The translations under genes and the position numbers were made by a program. A stretch of DNA of 30,423 nt from RGIG8748 sp045539515 (GTDB lineage Bacteria > Bacillota > Clostridia > UMGS1810). Positions 6,872-15,984 of the stretch are shown here, one piece after another; position 1 is the first letter of the stretch; the number at the start of each line of letters is the position of its first letter. The notes beneath the pieces were generated by a model. It was not told the DNA's origin. It saw only the letters and a program-made list of their open reading frames with translations, and searched no databases. The stretch is taken from positions 1-30,423 of the forward strand of contig JAZQFN010000060.1 in NCBI GenBank assembly GCA_045539515.1, written 5' to 3'.

Positions 6872-9046
6872 ATGTATAGTCAGGATCAAAAAATTACAGA
6901 TACCCTAAGGGAAAACTATATGCCCTACGCCATGAGCGTTATCATCTCCAGAGCGCTTCCCGAGATAGACGGCTTTAAGCCTTCCCACAGAAAGCTTTTG
7001 TACACCATGTACAAGATGAATCTTCTTACGGGCAATAAGACAAAGTCTGCAAACGTTGTGGGTCAGACCATGAAGCTTAATCCCCACGGCGACGGTGCCA
7101 TTTACGAAACAATGGTACGTCTTACCCGTGGTAATGACTCTCTGCTCCACCCCTTTGTGGATTCCAAGGGTAACTTTGCAAAGCATTATTCCAGAGATAT
7201 GGCGTATGCTGCATCCCGTTACACCGAGGTTAAGCTTGACGAAATAAGCAAGGAGCTATTTAAAGATATAGACAAAAATACCGTTGACTTTATGGACAAC
7301 TACGACGGTACCTTAAAGGAACCGGTGCTCCTTCCCGTAACCTTCCCCAATATCCTTGTAAACCCCAATCAGGGTATTGCCGTAGGTATGGCAAACTGCG
7401 TTTGCTCCTTTAACCTTAAGGAAGTGTGCGACACTACAATTGCTTACCTTAAAAACCCCAAGTGCGACCTTATGGAAACACTTATTGCTCCCGACTTTAC
7501 CACAGGCGGTGAGCTTATATACAACAAAGAAAATCTCTCTGCCATATACGAAAACGGAAGAGGAAGCTTCAAGGTACGCAGTAAATGGCGTTTTGACAAG
7601 AAAAACGGATACATTGAAATCTATGAAATCCCCTACACCACCACTGCAGAAGCAATAATCGACAAGATTGTAGAACTTATTAAGTCCAACAAAATCCGTG
7701 AAATCAATGACCTTCGTGACGAAACCGACCTTAACGGTCTTAAGATTACCTTAGATGTAAAAAAGAGCACCGATGCAGATGCACTTATGCAAAAGCTCTT
7801 TAAAATGACTACATTAGAAGACAGCTTCAGCTGTAACTTCAATATCCTGGACGGCAATGTGCCAAAGGTAATGGGAGTAAGGGAAATCTTAGAAAAATGG
7901 ACAGCCTTCAGAATGAACTGCATTGTCCGCAAAACCAAGTACGAAATAAACAAGCTTACCCACAAGCTCCACCTTTTGGAAGGTCTTAAGAAGATTCTTC
8001 TTGATATTGACAAAGCCATTGCCATAATCCGCAACACAGAAAAAGACGAAGATGTAGTACCCAATCTTATTAAAGGCTTTGACATTGATGAAATTCAGGC
8101 AGAATATGTTGCTGACATAAAGCTTCGTCACTTAAACAAAGAATACATTCTGAATCGTCTTGACGACATTGACGACCTTGTGGCAGAGCTCGACAGACTG
8201 GACAAGGTGGTAAAAGACCCCAAGGAAGTTAAGAAAATCATCATAGCCGAGCTTAAGGAAATAAGCAAAAAATACGGTGTTGACAGAAGAACAACTATCC
8301 TTAAGGAAGAAGAAGTTGAAGTTTACAATGAAACCGAAAATATAGACAACTACAACTTAAGGGTGTTCTTAACCTCCGACAACTACTTAAAGAAAATATC
8401 TCACGTGTCATTGCGTTCCAGCGGTGCACAGAAGATGAAAGACGATGCTTATATGGTATGTGAGTGGGATTCCACAAACATTTGCGACCTGGTGCTTATA
8501 AGCGACAAGCAGAATGCATACAAGATTAAGCTATATGACATACCCGACTGCAAGGCAAGCGACTGGGGACACTTCCTGCCTAACCTTATAGAAATGGAAC
8601 CCGGTGAGAGGATTGTGTATGTAATACCCACCAATGACTACAAGGGACACCTTATGTACATCTTTGAAAACGGCAGAGGTGCAAGGATTCCCTTTAACAG
8701 CTACGAAACCAAGACAAACCGCAAAAAGCTTATTAACGCTTACTGCAAGAAGTTCCCTCTTGTGTCTGTAAGATACCTGCCCGAGGATGCTGACATGGTG
8801 CTCTACACCAACCTTGACAAGGTGGTAGTGTTCAATTCCTCACTTGTGCCCGAAAAGGCAGCCCGTGACTCTCAGGGCGTGATAGTTATGAATCTTAAGA
8901 AAAAGAGTGTGCTTGCAAAGGCAATGCTTCTTTCCGAGGTTACACTTTCAAATCCCGATTATTACAGAGCAAAGAGTATACCGGCGGCGGGATATTATCT
9001 TAAAGACGAGGATAATGAGGAAAGCAACCAAACAAGCCTGTTTTAG
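6872..9046 (+). CDS. parC: Type IIA topoisomerase A subunit, divergent ParC-like
   Basis: A 724-aa DNA-cleaving subunit, 14 bp after the B subunit with AAGGAGG in the gap. The breakage-reunion domain begins with the usual LRENYMPYAMSVIISRALP; the catalytic tyrosine is Tyr117 in AASRYTEV, preceded by Arg116. The quinolone-binding helix reads PHGDGAIYE at 71-79: the position equal to GyrA Ser83 is Gly75, and the Asp87 position is Glu79. Positions 340-460 contain the coiled-coil-rich tower/exit-gate region. The C-terminal part (from about 490) looks like a degenerate beta-pinwheel and has no visible GyrA box, arguing for decatenase (topoisomerase IV-like) rather than gyrase activity. It ends before two hairpins. 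Confidence 0.9.
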   Translation: MYSQDQKITDTLRENYMPYAMSVIISRALPEIDGFKPSHRKLLYTMYKMNLLTGNKTKSANVVGQTMKLNPHGDGAIYETMVRLTRGNDSLLHPFVDSKGNFAKHYSRDMAYAASRYTEVKLDEISKELFKDIDKNTVDFMDNYDGTLKEPVLLPVTFPNILVNPNQGIAVGMANCVCSFNLKEVCDTTIAYLKNPKCDLMETLIAPDFTTGGELIYNKENLSAIYENGRGSFKVRSKWRFDKKNGYIEIYEIPYTTTAEAIIDKIVELIKSNKIREINDLRDETDLNGLKITLDVKKSTDADALMQKLFKMTTLEDSFSCNFNILDGNVPKVMGVREILEKWTAFRMNCIVRKTKYEINKLTHKLHLLEGLKKILLDIDKAIAIIRNTEKDEDVVPNLIKGFDIDEIQAEYVADIKLRHLNKEYILNRLDDIDDLVAELDRLDKVVKDPKEVKKIIIAELKEISKKYGVDRRTTILKEEEVEVYNETENIDNYNLRVFLTSDNYLKKISHVSLRSSGAQKMKDDAYMVCEWDSTNICDLVLISDKQNAYKIKLYDIPDCKASDWGHFLPNLIEMEPGERIVYVIPTNDYKGHLMYIFENGRGARIPFNSYETKTNRKKLINAYCKKFPLVSVRYLPEDADMVLYTNLDKVVVFNSSLVPEKAARDSQGVIVMNLKKKSVLAKAMLLSEVTLSNPDYYRAKSIPAAGYYLKDEDNEESNQTSLF

Positions 9047-9130
9047 GGACGTAAAAAAGCGAAGACCGAAAAAGGAATAAGAATAACTATGTAATAAAAG
9101 TTATATCTTGTTATTTTATCTTCAAATGTA

Positions 9131-9197
9131 GAAAAGCCATTTGGGGCTTTTCATGTTCTTTATGTTAACGACCTCCGATTTTCGGAGGTCGTTTTTA
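9131..9197 (+). terminator. Double-hairpin terminator after the topoisomerase operon
   Basis: Two hairpins occur in tandem: GAAAAGCC/GGCTTTTC (9131-9138 with 9145-9152) and a 12-bp perfect stem 9167-9178 with 9182-9193 around a TTT loop, followed by a T-run. The second is a very strong Rho-independent terminator in the plus direction and separates this operon from the convergent gene ending at 9199. Confidence 0.9.
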
Positions 9198-9198
9198 T

Positions 9199-10173
9199 TT
9201 AGAAAAACAAGCCCATATCCACGGTGATTTTTAAGTTATCTGCCTTAAGCTTATCCTCCGAATTTTCTGCAAGCATTGCCTTTTTGAAACTAAGCACTCC
9301 CTCCGATACATTAAAGCTATAGTCATTTTTTATGTCACTAAGCTCACGGGCATACTTTTCGTCAATACCGGAAAGCCCCGATTCCTCATAAAAATCAAGA
9401 ATAATATCTCCGTCCCTTTCAGGGAACTTTTCATGGGGAGCAGTAGAGTCAAATACGCAGAAAGAAAGCTCTCGACACACCACCATATCAAGGCTCTTGG
9501 GGTCAAAACTGCAGTAATACTGCTCTATGTCAAAGCCACGCTCCAAAAGCTCTGCGGCAAGCTTTTTAAGAAAGGTGGATTTACCTGTACCGGGTCTGCC
9601 CTTAATATAGTACCTTTCATTAAGATTTTGTGTAAGACTGTCAATAAAATTCAAACTGCCTTCCGGAGTGGTTGTGCCAAAGAATCTTTTGTAGGTTTTT
9701 GCCATTCCCCTTGAAGAGTCTTTGGTAACCAGGGTTGAAATCACATTTTCGCAATAGGAATCAAGCCTTTTAAAATCCATATTACTTATATAGATTTTCT
9801 CCCATATGTCGTGAATTACCTTGGCTTTTCTGTAGGAAATCTCCATTTTTTTCATATTTTCCGATACAGAGTCAGAGTGAGCAGTTACCCCGAAATGTTC
9901 ATCAAGATCTACGGTTTTGTCACCCAGATTGCAGTTAGATACAAAAGCAATCTTACGGCTATCTGATATTACAGCGCTTTTTAAATCCTTGGTTCCCGGA
10001 GCAAATATAATGTGGCAGGGCTCACCAAGATTTTGGTAAATAAGGTCTAAAACCTTGTCTGTAATATATTTGTTTGAGCTTTTGAGTTCTATAACCTTTG
10101 CCACGTCGTAAATATTGTCTTCGGTAAAATCCCAATATCCCAAAGATGTATTGGCACATATATAGTAATTCAT
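9199..10173 (-). CDS. PRK06851-like P-loop protein with two homologous halves
   Basis: A 324-aa protein of unknown function. The C-terminal half has a Walker A motif, GRPGTGKST at 192-200, followed by YYCSFDPKSLDMVV (219-232) and FDSTAPHEKFPER (241-253). These motifs recall the PRK06851 family of Firmicutes, recognised here from memory. The N-terminal half (about 5-95) aligns with it: ANTSLG with GTTTPEG, IELKSSNKYITDK with YIKGRPGTGKST, and APGTKDLKSAVI with SFDPKSLDMVV. The first half has therefore lost its P-loop. A nucleotide-binding or kinase role is plausible for the second half. AAGGAGC precedes the ATG. It stands alone between two terminators, so context gives no clear hint. Confidence 0.75.
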   Translation of the reverse strand: MNYYICANTSLGYWDFTEDNIYDVAKVIELKSSNKYITDKVLDLIYQNLGEPCHIIFAPGTKDLKSAVISDSRKIAFVSNCNLGDKTVDLDEHFGVTAHSDSVSENMKKMEISYRKAKVIHDIWEKIYISNMDFKRLDSYCENVISTLVTKDSSRGMAKTYKRFFGTTTPEGSLNFIDSLTQNLNERYYIKGRPGTGKSTFLKKLAAELLERGFDIEQYYCSFDPKSLDMVVCRELSFCVFDSTAPHEKFPERDGDIILDFYEESGLSGIDEKYARELSDIKNDYSFNVSEGVLSFKKAMLAENSEDKLKADNLKITVDMGLFF

Positions 10174-10282
10174 AAAAACAGCTCCTTCCGGATTATTTTA
10201 TGAATTAAACAAGGTAAATATGACATTGCCGGTTGGTATCTGCCTCATTTAAGCCCGGTTCCAATCAATTTTTGCCCATATT

Positions 10283-10317
10283 AAAACTTCCGACCCGTGT
10301 TTCAGGCCGGAAGTTTT
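10283..10317 (-). terminator. Terminator of the gltX-glnS operon
   Basis: AAAACTTCCG (10283-10292) pairs with CGGAAGTTTT (10308-10317), extended after one mismatch by two more G-C pairs. On the minus strand the stem ends in TTTT followed by AATA. It lies just past the glnS stop codon, so it most likely ends that operon. Confidence 0.75.
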
Positions 10318-10324
10318 GATTTGA

Positions 10325-11974
10325 TTATTGAATTTTAAAGGAATCTTTAAGTGTTGCGGTAAGGTTAAATACTACATCATCTTCCTTGGAATACTTATCC
10401 ACGGTAAAGTAGCCGTTACGCATAAACTGGAAACTGTCACCGGGCTTTGCCGAGGCAAGGTCTGCATCTATCTTACAGTCTTTAAGCACTACAAGGGATT
10501 CGGGATTTAAATTTTCAAGGTAATCTTCAAGGTCACCGGGATTTGAAGTAACAAAAAGCTTGTCGTACATATTAACTGTGGCATTTAAGCAGTTGTTTGC
10601 ATCTACCCACTGAATTGTACCCTTTACCTTTCTGCCGTCGGGGGAATTTCCGCCCTTGGACTCGGGGTCATAGGTGCAGATAAGCTCTGTAATTTCGCCG
10701 TTTGCATCCTTTACAATTTCCTTAACCTTAATGAAGTATGCACCTTTAAGACGAACCTCATTGTCGGGAGTTAATCTCTTATATCCCTTAACGGGAACTT
10801 CCATAAAGTCGTCCTTTTCTATGAAAATATTCTTTGAGAAGGACACATTCTTTGTGCCTGCGTTTTCATCGTTGGGGTTAATATCCACAGGTAAAAGCTC
10901 GCTTTCGCCTTCGGGATAGTTTTCTATGGTAACCTTAAGGGGATTAAGCACAGCCATGGCACGGGGTGCCTTCATATTGAGGTTTTCTCTTACGCAGTGC
11001 TCAAGCATAGCGTAGTCAATTACGCTGAATGCCTTTGCCACGCCTATTCTTTCAACAAAATCTATGAGAGCTTCTGCAGGATAGCCCTTTCTTCTCATAC
11101 CGCAGATTGTGGACATTCTGGGGTCATCCCAACCGTCTACAATGCCGTCCTTTACAAGCTTTAAGCACTTACGCTTACTTGTGAGAGTGTTGGTAAGGTT
11201 AAGTCTTGCAAACTCAATCTGTCTTGAAGGTACAGGGTAATCACAAGCCTTGAGCACCCAGTCATAAAGAGGTCTGTGGTCTTCAAATTCCAAAGAACAA
11301 AGGGAATGGGTTACACCCTCTGCAGTATCGGAAATGGGGTGTGCAAAGTCATACATTGGGTATACGCACCACTTGTCGCCTGTGCGGTGGTGAGTTGCAT
11401 GGAGAACTCTGTATATTACCGGATCTCTCATATTGATGTTACCGGAAGCCATATCTATTTTTGCACGAAGCACCTTAGAGCCGGTTTCAAATTCGCCGTC
11501 GGTCATTCTCTGGAACAGGTCAAGGTTTTCTTCAACACTTCTGTTTCTGTAGGGGCTTTCCTTGCCCGGCTCGGTGAGAGTTCCTCTGTATTCCCTTATT
11601 TCCTCGGCAGTAAGGTCGTCTGCATAAGCAAGACCTTTCTTAATAAGCTTTACGGCACATTCGTATATTTCGGGGAAATAGTCCGAAGCGTAGTATACGT
11701 TGTCCCAGTTAAAGCCAAGCCACTTGATGTCCTCCATAATGGAATCCACATATTCCACATCTTCCTTGGTGGGGTTGGTGTCGTCAAGTCTTAAGTTACA
11801 GGTACCCCCATACTTCTTTGCTGTGGAGAAGTCTATGTTTATAGCCTTAACGTGACCTATGTGAAGGTAGCCGTTGGGCTCAGGGGGAAATCTTGTCTGT
11901 ACTTTCTCGTAGACCTTTTCGGCAAGGTCCTTGTCTATTGCGTCATGTATAAAGTTTGATACGGGTGCGTCCAT
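10325..11974 (-). CDS. glnS: Glutaminyl-tRNA synthetase
   Basis: A 549-aa class I aminoacyl-tRNA synthetase, close to the 554 aa of the E. coli enzyme, that charges tRNA-Gln with glutamine. The HIGH motif appears in FPPEPNGYLHIGH near residue 40. The KMSKS-equivalent reads LTSKRK where bacterial GlnRS usually has MSKRK, so the Met is replaced by Thr. The C-terminal beta-barrel anticodon-binding region is complete. The start codon overlaps the last base of the gltX stop (TAATG), with GGAG upstream, which suggests translational coupling. Many Firmicutes lack GlnRS and amidate Glu-tRNA-Gln with GatCAB; a dedicated glnS beside gltX suggests the direct route here. Confidence 0.96.
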   Translation of the reverse strand: MDAPVSNFIHDAIDKDLAEKVYEKVQTRFPPEPNGYLHIGHVKAINIDFSTAKKYGGTCNLRLDDTNPTKEDVEYVDSIMEDIKWLGFNWDNVYYASDYFPEIYECAVKLIKKGLAYADDLTAEEIREYRGTLTEPGKESPYRNRSVEENLDLFQRMTDGEFETGSKVLRAKIDMASGNINMRDPVIYRVLHATHHRTGDKWCVYPMYDFAHPISDTAEGVTHSLCSLEFEDHRPLYDWVLKACDYPVPSRQIEFARLNLTNTLTSKRKCLKLVKDGIVDGWDDPRMSTICGMRRKGYPAEALIDFVERIGVAKAFSVIDYAMLEHCVRENLNMKAPRAMAVLNPLKVTIENYPEGESELLPVDINPNDENAGTKNVSFSKNIFIEKDDFMEVPVKGYKRLTPDNEVRLKGAYFIKVKEIVKDANGEITELICTYDPESKGGNSPDGRKVKGTIQWVDANNCLNATVNMYDKLFVTSNPGDLEDYLENLNPESLVVLKDCKIDADLASAKPGDSFQFMRNGYFTVDKYSKEDDVVFNLTATLKDSFKIQ

Positions 11975-13635
11975 TAGCCAATCGCTCCTTTATATGCTGA
12001 AATTCTGTTTAATACTCTCTCTTTGCCCATTGTCTTCATTATGGAATAAAGGTCGGGAGATTTAGTTCTGCCGGTTACTGCGACACGAATAATATTACTT
12101 ACATCGCCAACGTGGCCTTTGAAGGCTTCGGGATTCGCTTTGTATTCCTTAACTTCCCTTGCAAAGCCATGCTTTTCAGCAACATCCTTTAATGCGTTGA
12201 ACCACTCGTTATTGTCGGGGGCTTCCTCATAAGTGGAAGCGTAGGTATCAATAATTGCCGATATGTCTTCCTTTGCAATATTGGGAACTTCATCATACTT
12301 GCCGTCAAAAAGCTCATCAAACATAAAGGAGAATGCTCCCCTTACCTCGGACCACTTGCCTATATCCTTACGGGGCTTGTCGGGGTTACGGTCAAAGTTA
12401 AACATAGCAATAGAGAATGCTTCGTCTCTTGTAAGAAGTGCATAAAGCTCTTCGTCATACTGCTTTGCCCAGTCTGTGGCGAGGGCATAAACCTTGTCCG
12501 CTGTATAAGATGCAATTTTATTTTTGCATATGTCATTTAATTTAACCAGGTCAAAGAGGGCACCGGAGTTACTCATTTTGTTCATTTCAAGCTTAAACTC
12601 TGTCCAGGGTGCAGTTTTGTTTGCTCTGCGGAAGTCCTCAAAGGTGTAGTTTGCAAGGTTCAAAAGATACTCTATAACACCGTCTACGGGGTAACCTTCA
12701 TCACTATACCATGTAACAGCAGCTTCGGGGTCTTTACGCTTGGAAATCTTACGCTTGCCGCCTTCATCTTCCTTCATGATGGGAGCAATGTGAGCGTACT
12801 TGGGGGCCTTAAGACCAAGCATGGAGAACATCTGAATGTGAATGGGAACGGAGGAAATCCACTCGTCACCACGGATAACATTGGTAGTTCTCATAAGGTG
12901 GTCGTCCACAACGTGGGCAAAGTGGTATGTGGGAATTCCGTCTGACTTTAATATAACTACATCAACGATGTTTTCGGGAAGCTCAATCTTACCTCTTATT
13001 CCGTCTTTGAAGTTAATTCTCTTATCCTCACTTCCGGGGGATTTAAGTCTTAATACATAGGTTTTACCGTCTTTTATATTTGCTTCGATTTCTTCAAAGC
13101 TTAAATCACGGCAATATGCGTGCTTTCCGTGGTAACCGGGAAGAATCTTCTCCTGTTCCTGCTCCTCGCGGATTTTAGCCAGGGTTTCTTCCGAACAGAA
13201 GCAAGGGTAAGCCATACCCTGCTCTACAAGCTTCTTTGCAAAGCATTGATAAATTTCCGCTCTTTGACTCTGCTTGTAGGGGCCGTAGGCACCTTCCTCT
13301 TTGTCGAAGTCCACAAAGCCTTCGTCTATTTGTATACCAAAGGACTTAAGCCCTTCTATAATCTTGGAAACGCCGTCGTCTACCTCTCGTTTTTTGTCGG
13401 TATCTTCTATACGGAGTATAAATTTACCTCCGCTTTGATGAGCAATTCTTTCGGAAATAAGTGCCGCAAAAAGACCACCAATGTGGAGAAATCCTGTGGG
13501 GCTGGGAGCAAAACGTGTAATTTTAGCTTCTTCGCCAAGGTCTCTCTGAGGGTAGATTGCTTCGTAATCTTCAATTGTCTTATCAATGTGCGGGAACAAG
13601 AGTTCCGCAAGCTTCTGATAGTCCACTAAAATCAT
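11974..13635 (-). CDS. gltX: Glutamyl-tRNA synthetase with N-terminal extension
   Basis: A 553-aa class I synthetase that charges tRNA-Glu. The HIGH motif is in RFAPSPTGFLHIGG at 41-54 and the KMSKS loop reads KISKRKDP. In most bacterial GluRS the APSPTG motif starts within the first ten residues; here about 38 extra residues precede it, a variant known from some Clostridia and relatives. The ATG at 13635 follows an AAAGGA sequence with no spacer, so the in-frame GTG at 13626, 9 nt after AAAGGA, may be the real start and would remove three residues. It is the first gene of the gltX-glnS operon and has its own promoter. Confidence 0.95.
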   Translation of the reverse strand: MILVDYQKLAELLFPHIDKTIEDYEAIYPQRDLGEEAKITRFAPSPTGFLHIGGLFAALISERIAHQSGGKFILRIEDTDKKREVDDGVSKIIEGLKSFGIQIDEGFVDFDKEEGAYGPYKQSQRAEIYQCFAKKLVEQGMAYPCFCSEETLAKIREEQEQEKILPGYHGKHAYCRDLSFEEIEANIKDGKTYVLRLKSPGSEDKRINFKDGIRGKIELPENIVDVVILKSDGIPTYHFAHVVDDHLMRTTNVIRGDEWISSVPIHIQMFSMLGLKAPKYAHIAPIMKEDEGGKRKISKRKDPEAAVTWYSDEGYPVDGVIEYLLNLANYTFEDFRRANKTAPWTEFKLEMNKMSNSGALFDLVKLNDICKNKIASYTADKVYALATDWAKQYDEELYALLTRDEAFSIAMFNFDRNPDKPRKDIGKWSEVRGAFSFMFDELFDGKYDEVPNIAKEDISAIIDTYASTYEEAPDNNEWFNALKDVAEKHGFAREVKEYKANPEAFKGHVGDVSNIIRVAVTGRTKSPDLYSIMKTMGKERVLNRISAYKGAIG

Positions 13636-13672
13636 TCCTTTATATAAATATAGTCATAAAAATCTAACATAT

Positions 13673-13701
13673 ATAATATCACAAAATATTGGTATTGTCA
13701 A
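13673..13701 (-). promoter_or_regulatory. Sigma-A promoter for gltX-glnS
   Basis: On the minus strand TTGACA (13701-13696), a 17-bp spacer and TATTAT (13678-13673) form a near-consensus promoter about 40 bp before gltX. No T-box specifier or antiterminator structure fits in this short leader. Confidence 0.8.
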
Positions 13702-13738
13702 AATTTTTGTTGATGTTTTTTATACTTTCAAAAAACAA

Positions 13739-13767
13739 TTGATATTCACGTTCATATTTGTTATAAT
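13739..13767 (+). promoter_or_regulatory. Sigma-A promoter for the GH88 gene
   Basis: TTGATA (13739-13744), a 17-bp spacer and TATAAT (13762-13767) lie just before AAGGGAGG and the ATG at 13798. It is divergent from the gltX promoter with about 40 bp between the two -35 boxes. Confidence 0.8.
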
Positions 13768-13797
13768 ATTGTCAAATTCTAAAGGGAGGTTATCGAT

Positions 13798-14907
13798 ATG
13801 TATAATGAAATACAGGAATTTATACTCAAAAAGCAGGAACTTAATTGCCAGAAAATAGGTGATTTATTTCCTCATACAACAGAAAACGGAAAATACGACC
13901 GAAACGAGCATTGCGGATGGACAGGCGGTTTTTACGCAGGATTAAACTACCTTTGCTACGAAATTTCCGGCAAGGAAATTTTCAAAGAAACCAACGACAA
14001 GCTGATTGACAGATTGGAAAAAATTCTTGAAATCCACGGAAAAGGCTTATCACACGATATAGGTATGCTTTTTACACCATCATCCTATGCAAAATACGTT
14101 CTTTTTAAAGACGAACACGCCAAAGAAATAACTCTTAAGGCAGGATATGCTCTTTGTGAAAGATTTAAACCCGAGGGCGGTTACATACAAGCGTGGGATC
14201 AATGGGGAGATACAGAATTCGGCAAAAATAATCTCTACAGAATGATTGTTGACTGTCTTTTCAATCTTCCGCTTTTATTCCGTTGCTATGAGCTCTCCGG
14301 CGACAAAAAGTTCTACGATATCGCCTACACTCATGCAAAAACTGCACAGAAATATCTTGTTCGCGATGATTACACCACAGCTCACACCTTTGTATTCAAC
14401 CCCGACGGAAGCCCCAGAATGCAGCAGACACTTCAGGGACACACCGACACATCCTGCTGGTCAAGAGGTCAGGGCTGGGCAACAACAGGCTTTGCATGGG
14501 CATACAAATTTACAAAAGATGAAAGCTTCCTTGAAACATCAAAAAAATGTGCAGAAAAATTCCTGGAGCTTACCGAGGACAACCTCATACCCAAGTGGGA
14601 TTTTGACTACAAAGGCGTTCACGCCGCACCCCGTGACACATCTGCTGCATCAATAATAGGCTTGGGCTTTATGGAGCTTTATGATGCAACAGGCGATGAA
14701 AGCTACAAAGAAACTGCCGAAAAAATTCTTTTTGAACTTTACGAAAACTACGCAACCAGATACGAATACAAAACCGAAGGCTTACTTACGGAAGGAAGCG
14801 GCTACGTGGGTAACCTCATAAACATAAACGTATCCTTGATTTACGGAGATTACTGCTTTGCAGAGCTTCTCACAAGACTTATGGGTAAATCCAAAGGTTA
14901 CTGGTAA
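13798..14907 (+). CDS. Unsaturated glucuronyl hydrolase, glycoside hydrolase family 88
   Basis: A 369-aa (alpha/alpha)6-barrel enzyme that hydrates and so releases 4,5-unsaturated uronic acids from the non-reducing end of oligosaccharides made by polysaccharide lyases. Catalytic aspartates known from Bacillus UGL align with Asp87 in SHDIGML (85-91) and Asp152 in MIVDCLFNLPLL (149-160). The conserved QGHTDTSCWSRGQGW segment lies at 213-227. No signal peptide is visible, so it acts on imported oligosaccharides in the cytoplasm. It is followed after 20 bp by an alpha/beta hydrolase gene, likely in the same operon. The lyase expected to supply its substrate is not in this window. GH105 is the nearest alternative family, but the sequence fits GH88 better. 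Confidence 0.88.
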   Translation: MYNEIQEFILKKQELNCQKIGDLFPHTTENGKYDRNEHCGWTGGFYAGLNYLCYEISGKEIFKETNDKLIDRLEKILEIHGKGLSHDIGMLFTPSSYAKYVLFKDEHAKEITLKAGYALCERFKPEGGYIQAWDQWGDTEFGKNNLYRMIVDCLFNLPLLFRCYELSGDKKFYDIAYTHAKTAQKYLVRDDYTTAHTFVFNPDGSPRMQQTLQGHTDTSCWSRGQGWATTGFAWAYKFTKDESFLETSKKCAEKFLELTEDNLIPKWDFDYKGVHAAPRDTSAASIIGLGFMELYDATGDESYKETAEKILFELYENYATRYEYKTEGLLTEGSGYVGNLININVSLIYGDYCFAELLTRLMGKSKGYW

Positions 14908-14927
14908 TACAAAAGCGAGGAGTAACT

Positions 14928-15977
14928 ATGCTTTACAAGGGTAAAAACATATACGAAGAAAATCCCGAAAAGGGTGACAGCTATCGCAGAGCATACAATG
15001 ATGGCGTGGAGGCATTTATAGAAAAGCTGAACAAAGAAGGCAGTAAAAGCCGTCAGAGCTTTATGCCGCCCGAAACCTTTTCGGAGAAAATTGAAGAATA
15101 CAGGTCAATGTATATTAAAATGCTGGGCATTGACAAAATAGACACTTCCGATTGCCCTCCCCCTGCAAAAGAATATGTGGCATCCGATGACCTTGGTGAC
15201 ATATACCGCCTTACGGTATACCTTACAAAGGACATTCCCTTCTATGCAATGCTCTTTGTACCACACAATTTAAAGGGTAAAGCTCCTCTTGTGGTAATGC
15301 AACATGGCGGAGGGGGTTCTCCCGAGCTTTGCATGGACTTAATAGGTGAAAACAACTACACCAACACAGGTCTTAGAATCCGTGAAAGAGGCGCTGTGGT
15401 TCTTGCTCCACAACTTATGGTGTGGTCGCTTAAAGGCGTTGAACACGGACACCAAAGCGATGTAGTATACGACAGAGATAAAACCGATGTTAACCTTAAG
15501 AGATTCGGCTTAAGCATAACCGGACTTGAAATTTGCGGAATAATGAAATGCATTGATTATGCATCGGGGCTTGACGAAGTTGATTCAAAGCATATCGGAA
15601 TGGTAGGTCTTTCCTACGGCGGGTATTTTACCATGCATACCATGGCGGCAGACAAGAGAATAAACGTAGGTCTTAACTGTGCCTGCTTTAACGACCGCGA
15701 TGTGTATCCTTGGCAAAGCTGGACATATCCAAACTCCGGCAATATGTTTCAGGACGCAGAGGTGGCAGCCCTTTGCGCGCCCCGTAAACTCTACATTTCC
15801 ATAGGCAAAGAGGACAAGGTTTTCGATTGGCAAAAAGGCGAAGAAGAAGCCAAAAGAGCAAATGCCTACTACAACGCTATGAATTGCCCCGATAACCTTT
15901 TTGTTACTGTATGGGATGGCGGTCATAAGGTAAAGCCGGTCGATGAACCTATTGACTTTTTGTTTGATAATATTTAA
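14928..15977 (+). CDS. Alpha/beta hydrolase, probable carbohydrate esterase
   Basis: A 349-aa alpha/beta hydrolase. The oxyanion-hole segment is QHGGGGS at 125-131, the nucleophile Ser229 sits in GLSYGGY at 227-233, and the likely catalytic acid and histidine are Asp296 (GKED) and His333 (DGGHK). The first 110 residues form an extra N-terminal region with no clear known domain. It is not a member of CE15, which has a GCSRxG nucleophile motif. Being 20 bp behind a GH88 gene, with GAGGAG before the ATG, it probably removes an ester group (acetyl, methyl or feruloyl) from uronic-acid-containing oligosaccharides; that substrate is inferred from context only. No secretion signal is seen. Confidence 0.8.
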   Translation: MLYKGKNIYEENPEKGDSYRRAYNDGVEAFIEKLNKEGSKSRQSFMPPETFSEKIEEYRSMYIKMLGIDKIDTSDCPPPAKEYVASDDLGDIYRLTVYLTKDIPFYAMLFVPHNLKGKAPLVVMQHGGGGSPELCMDLIGENNYTNTGLRIRERGAVVLAPQLMVWSLKGVEHGHQSDVVYDRDKTDVNLKRFGLSITGLEICGIMKCIDYASGLDEVDSKHIGMVGLSYGGYFTMHTMAADKRINVGLNCACFNDRDVYPWQSWTYPNSGNMFQDAEVAALCAPRKLYISIGKEDKVFDWQKGEEEAKRANAYYNAMNCPDNLFVTVWDGGHKVKPVDEPIDFLFDNI

Positions 15978-15984
15978 AATGTGA

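Noticed and set aside
11276..11794. 172-codon plus-strand ORF inside glnS
   Set aside because: Antisense shadow of a highly conserved synthetase, with no supporting signals.
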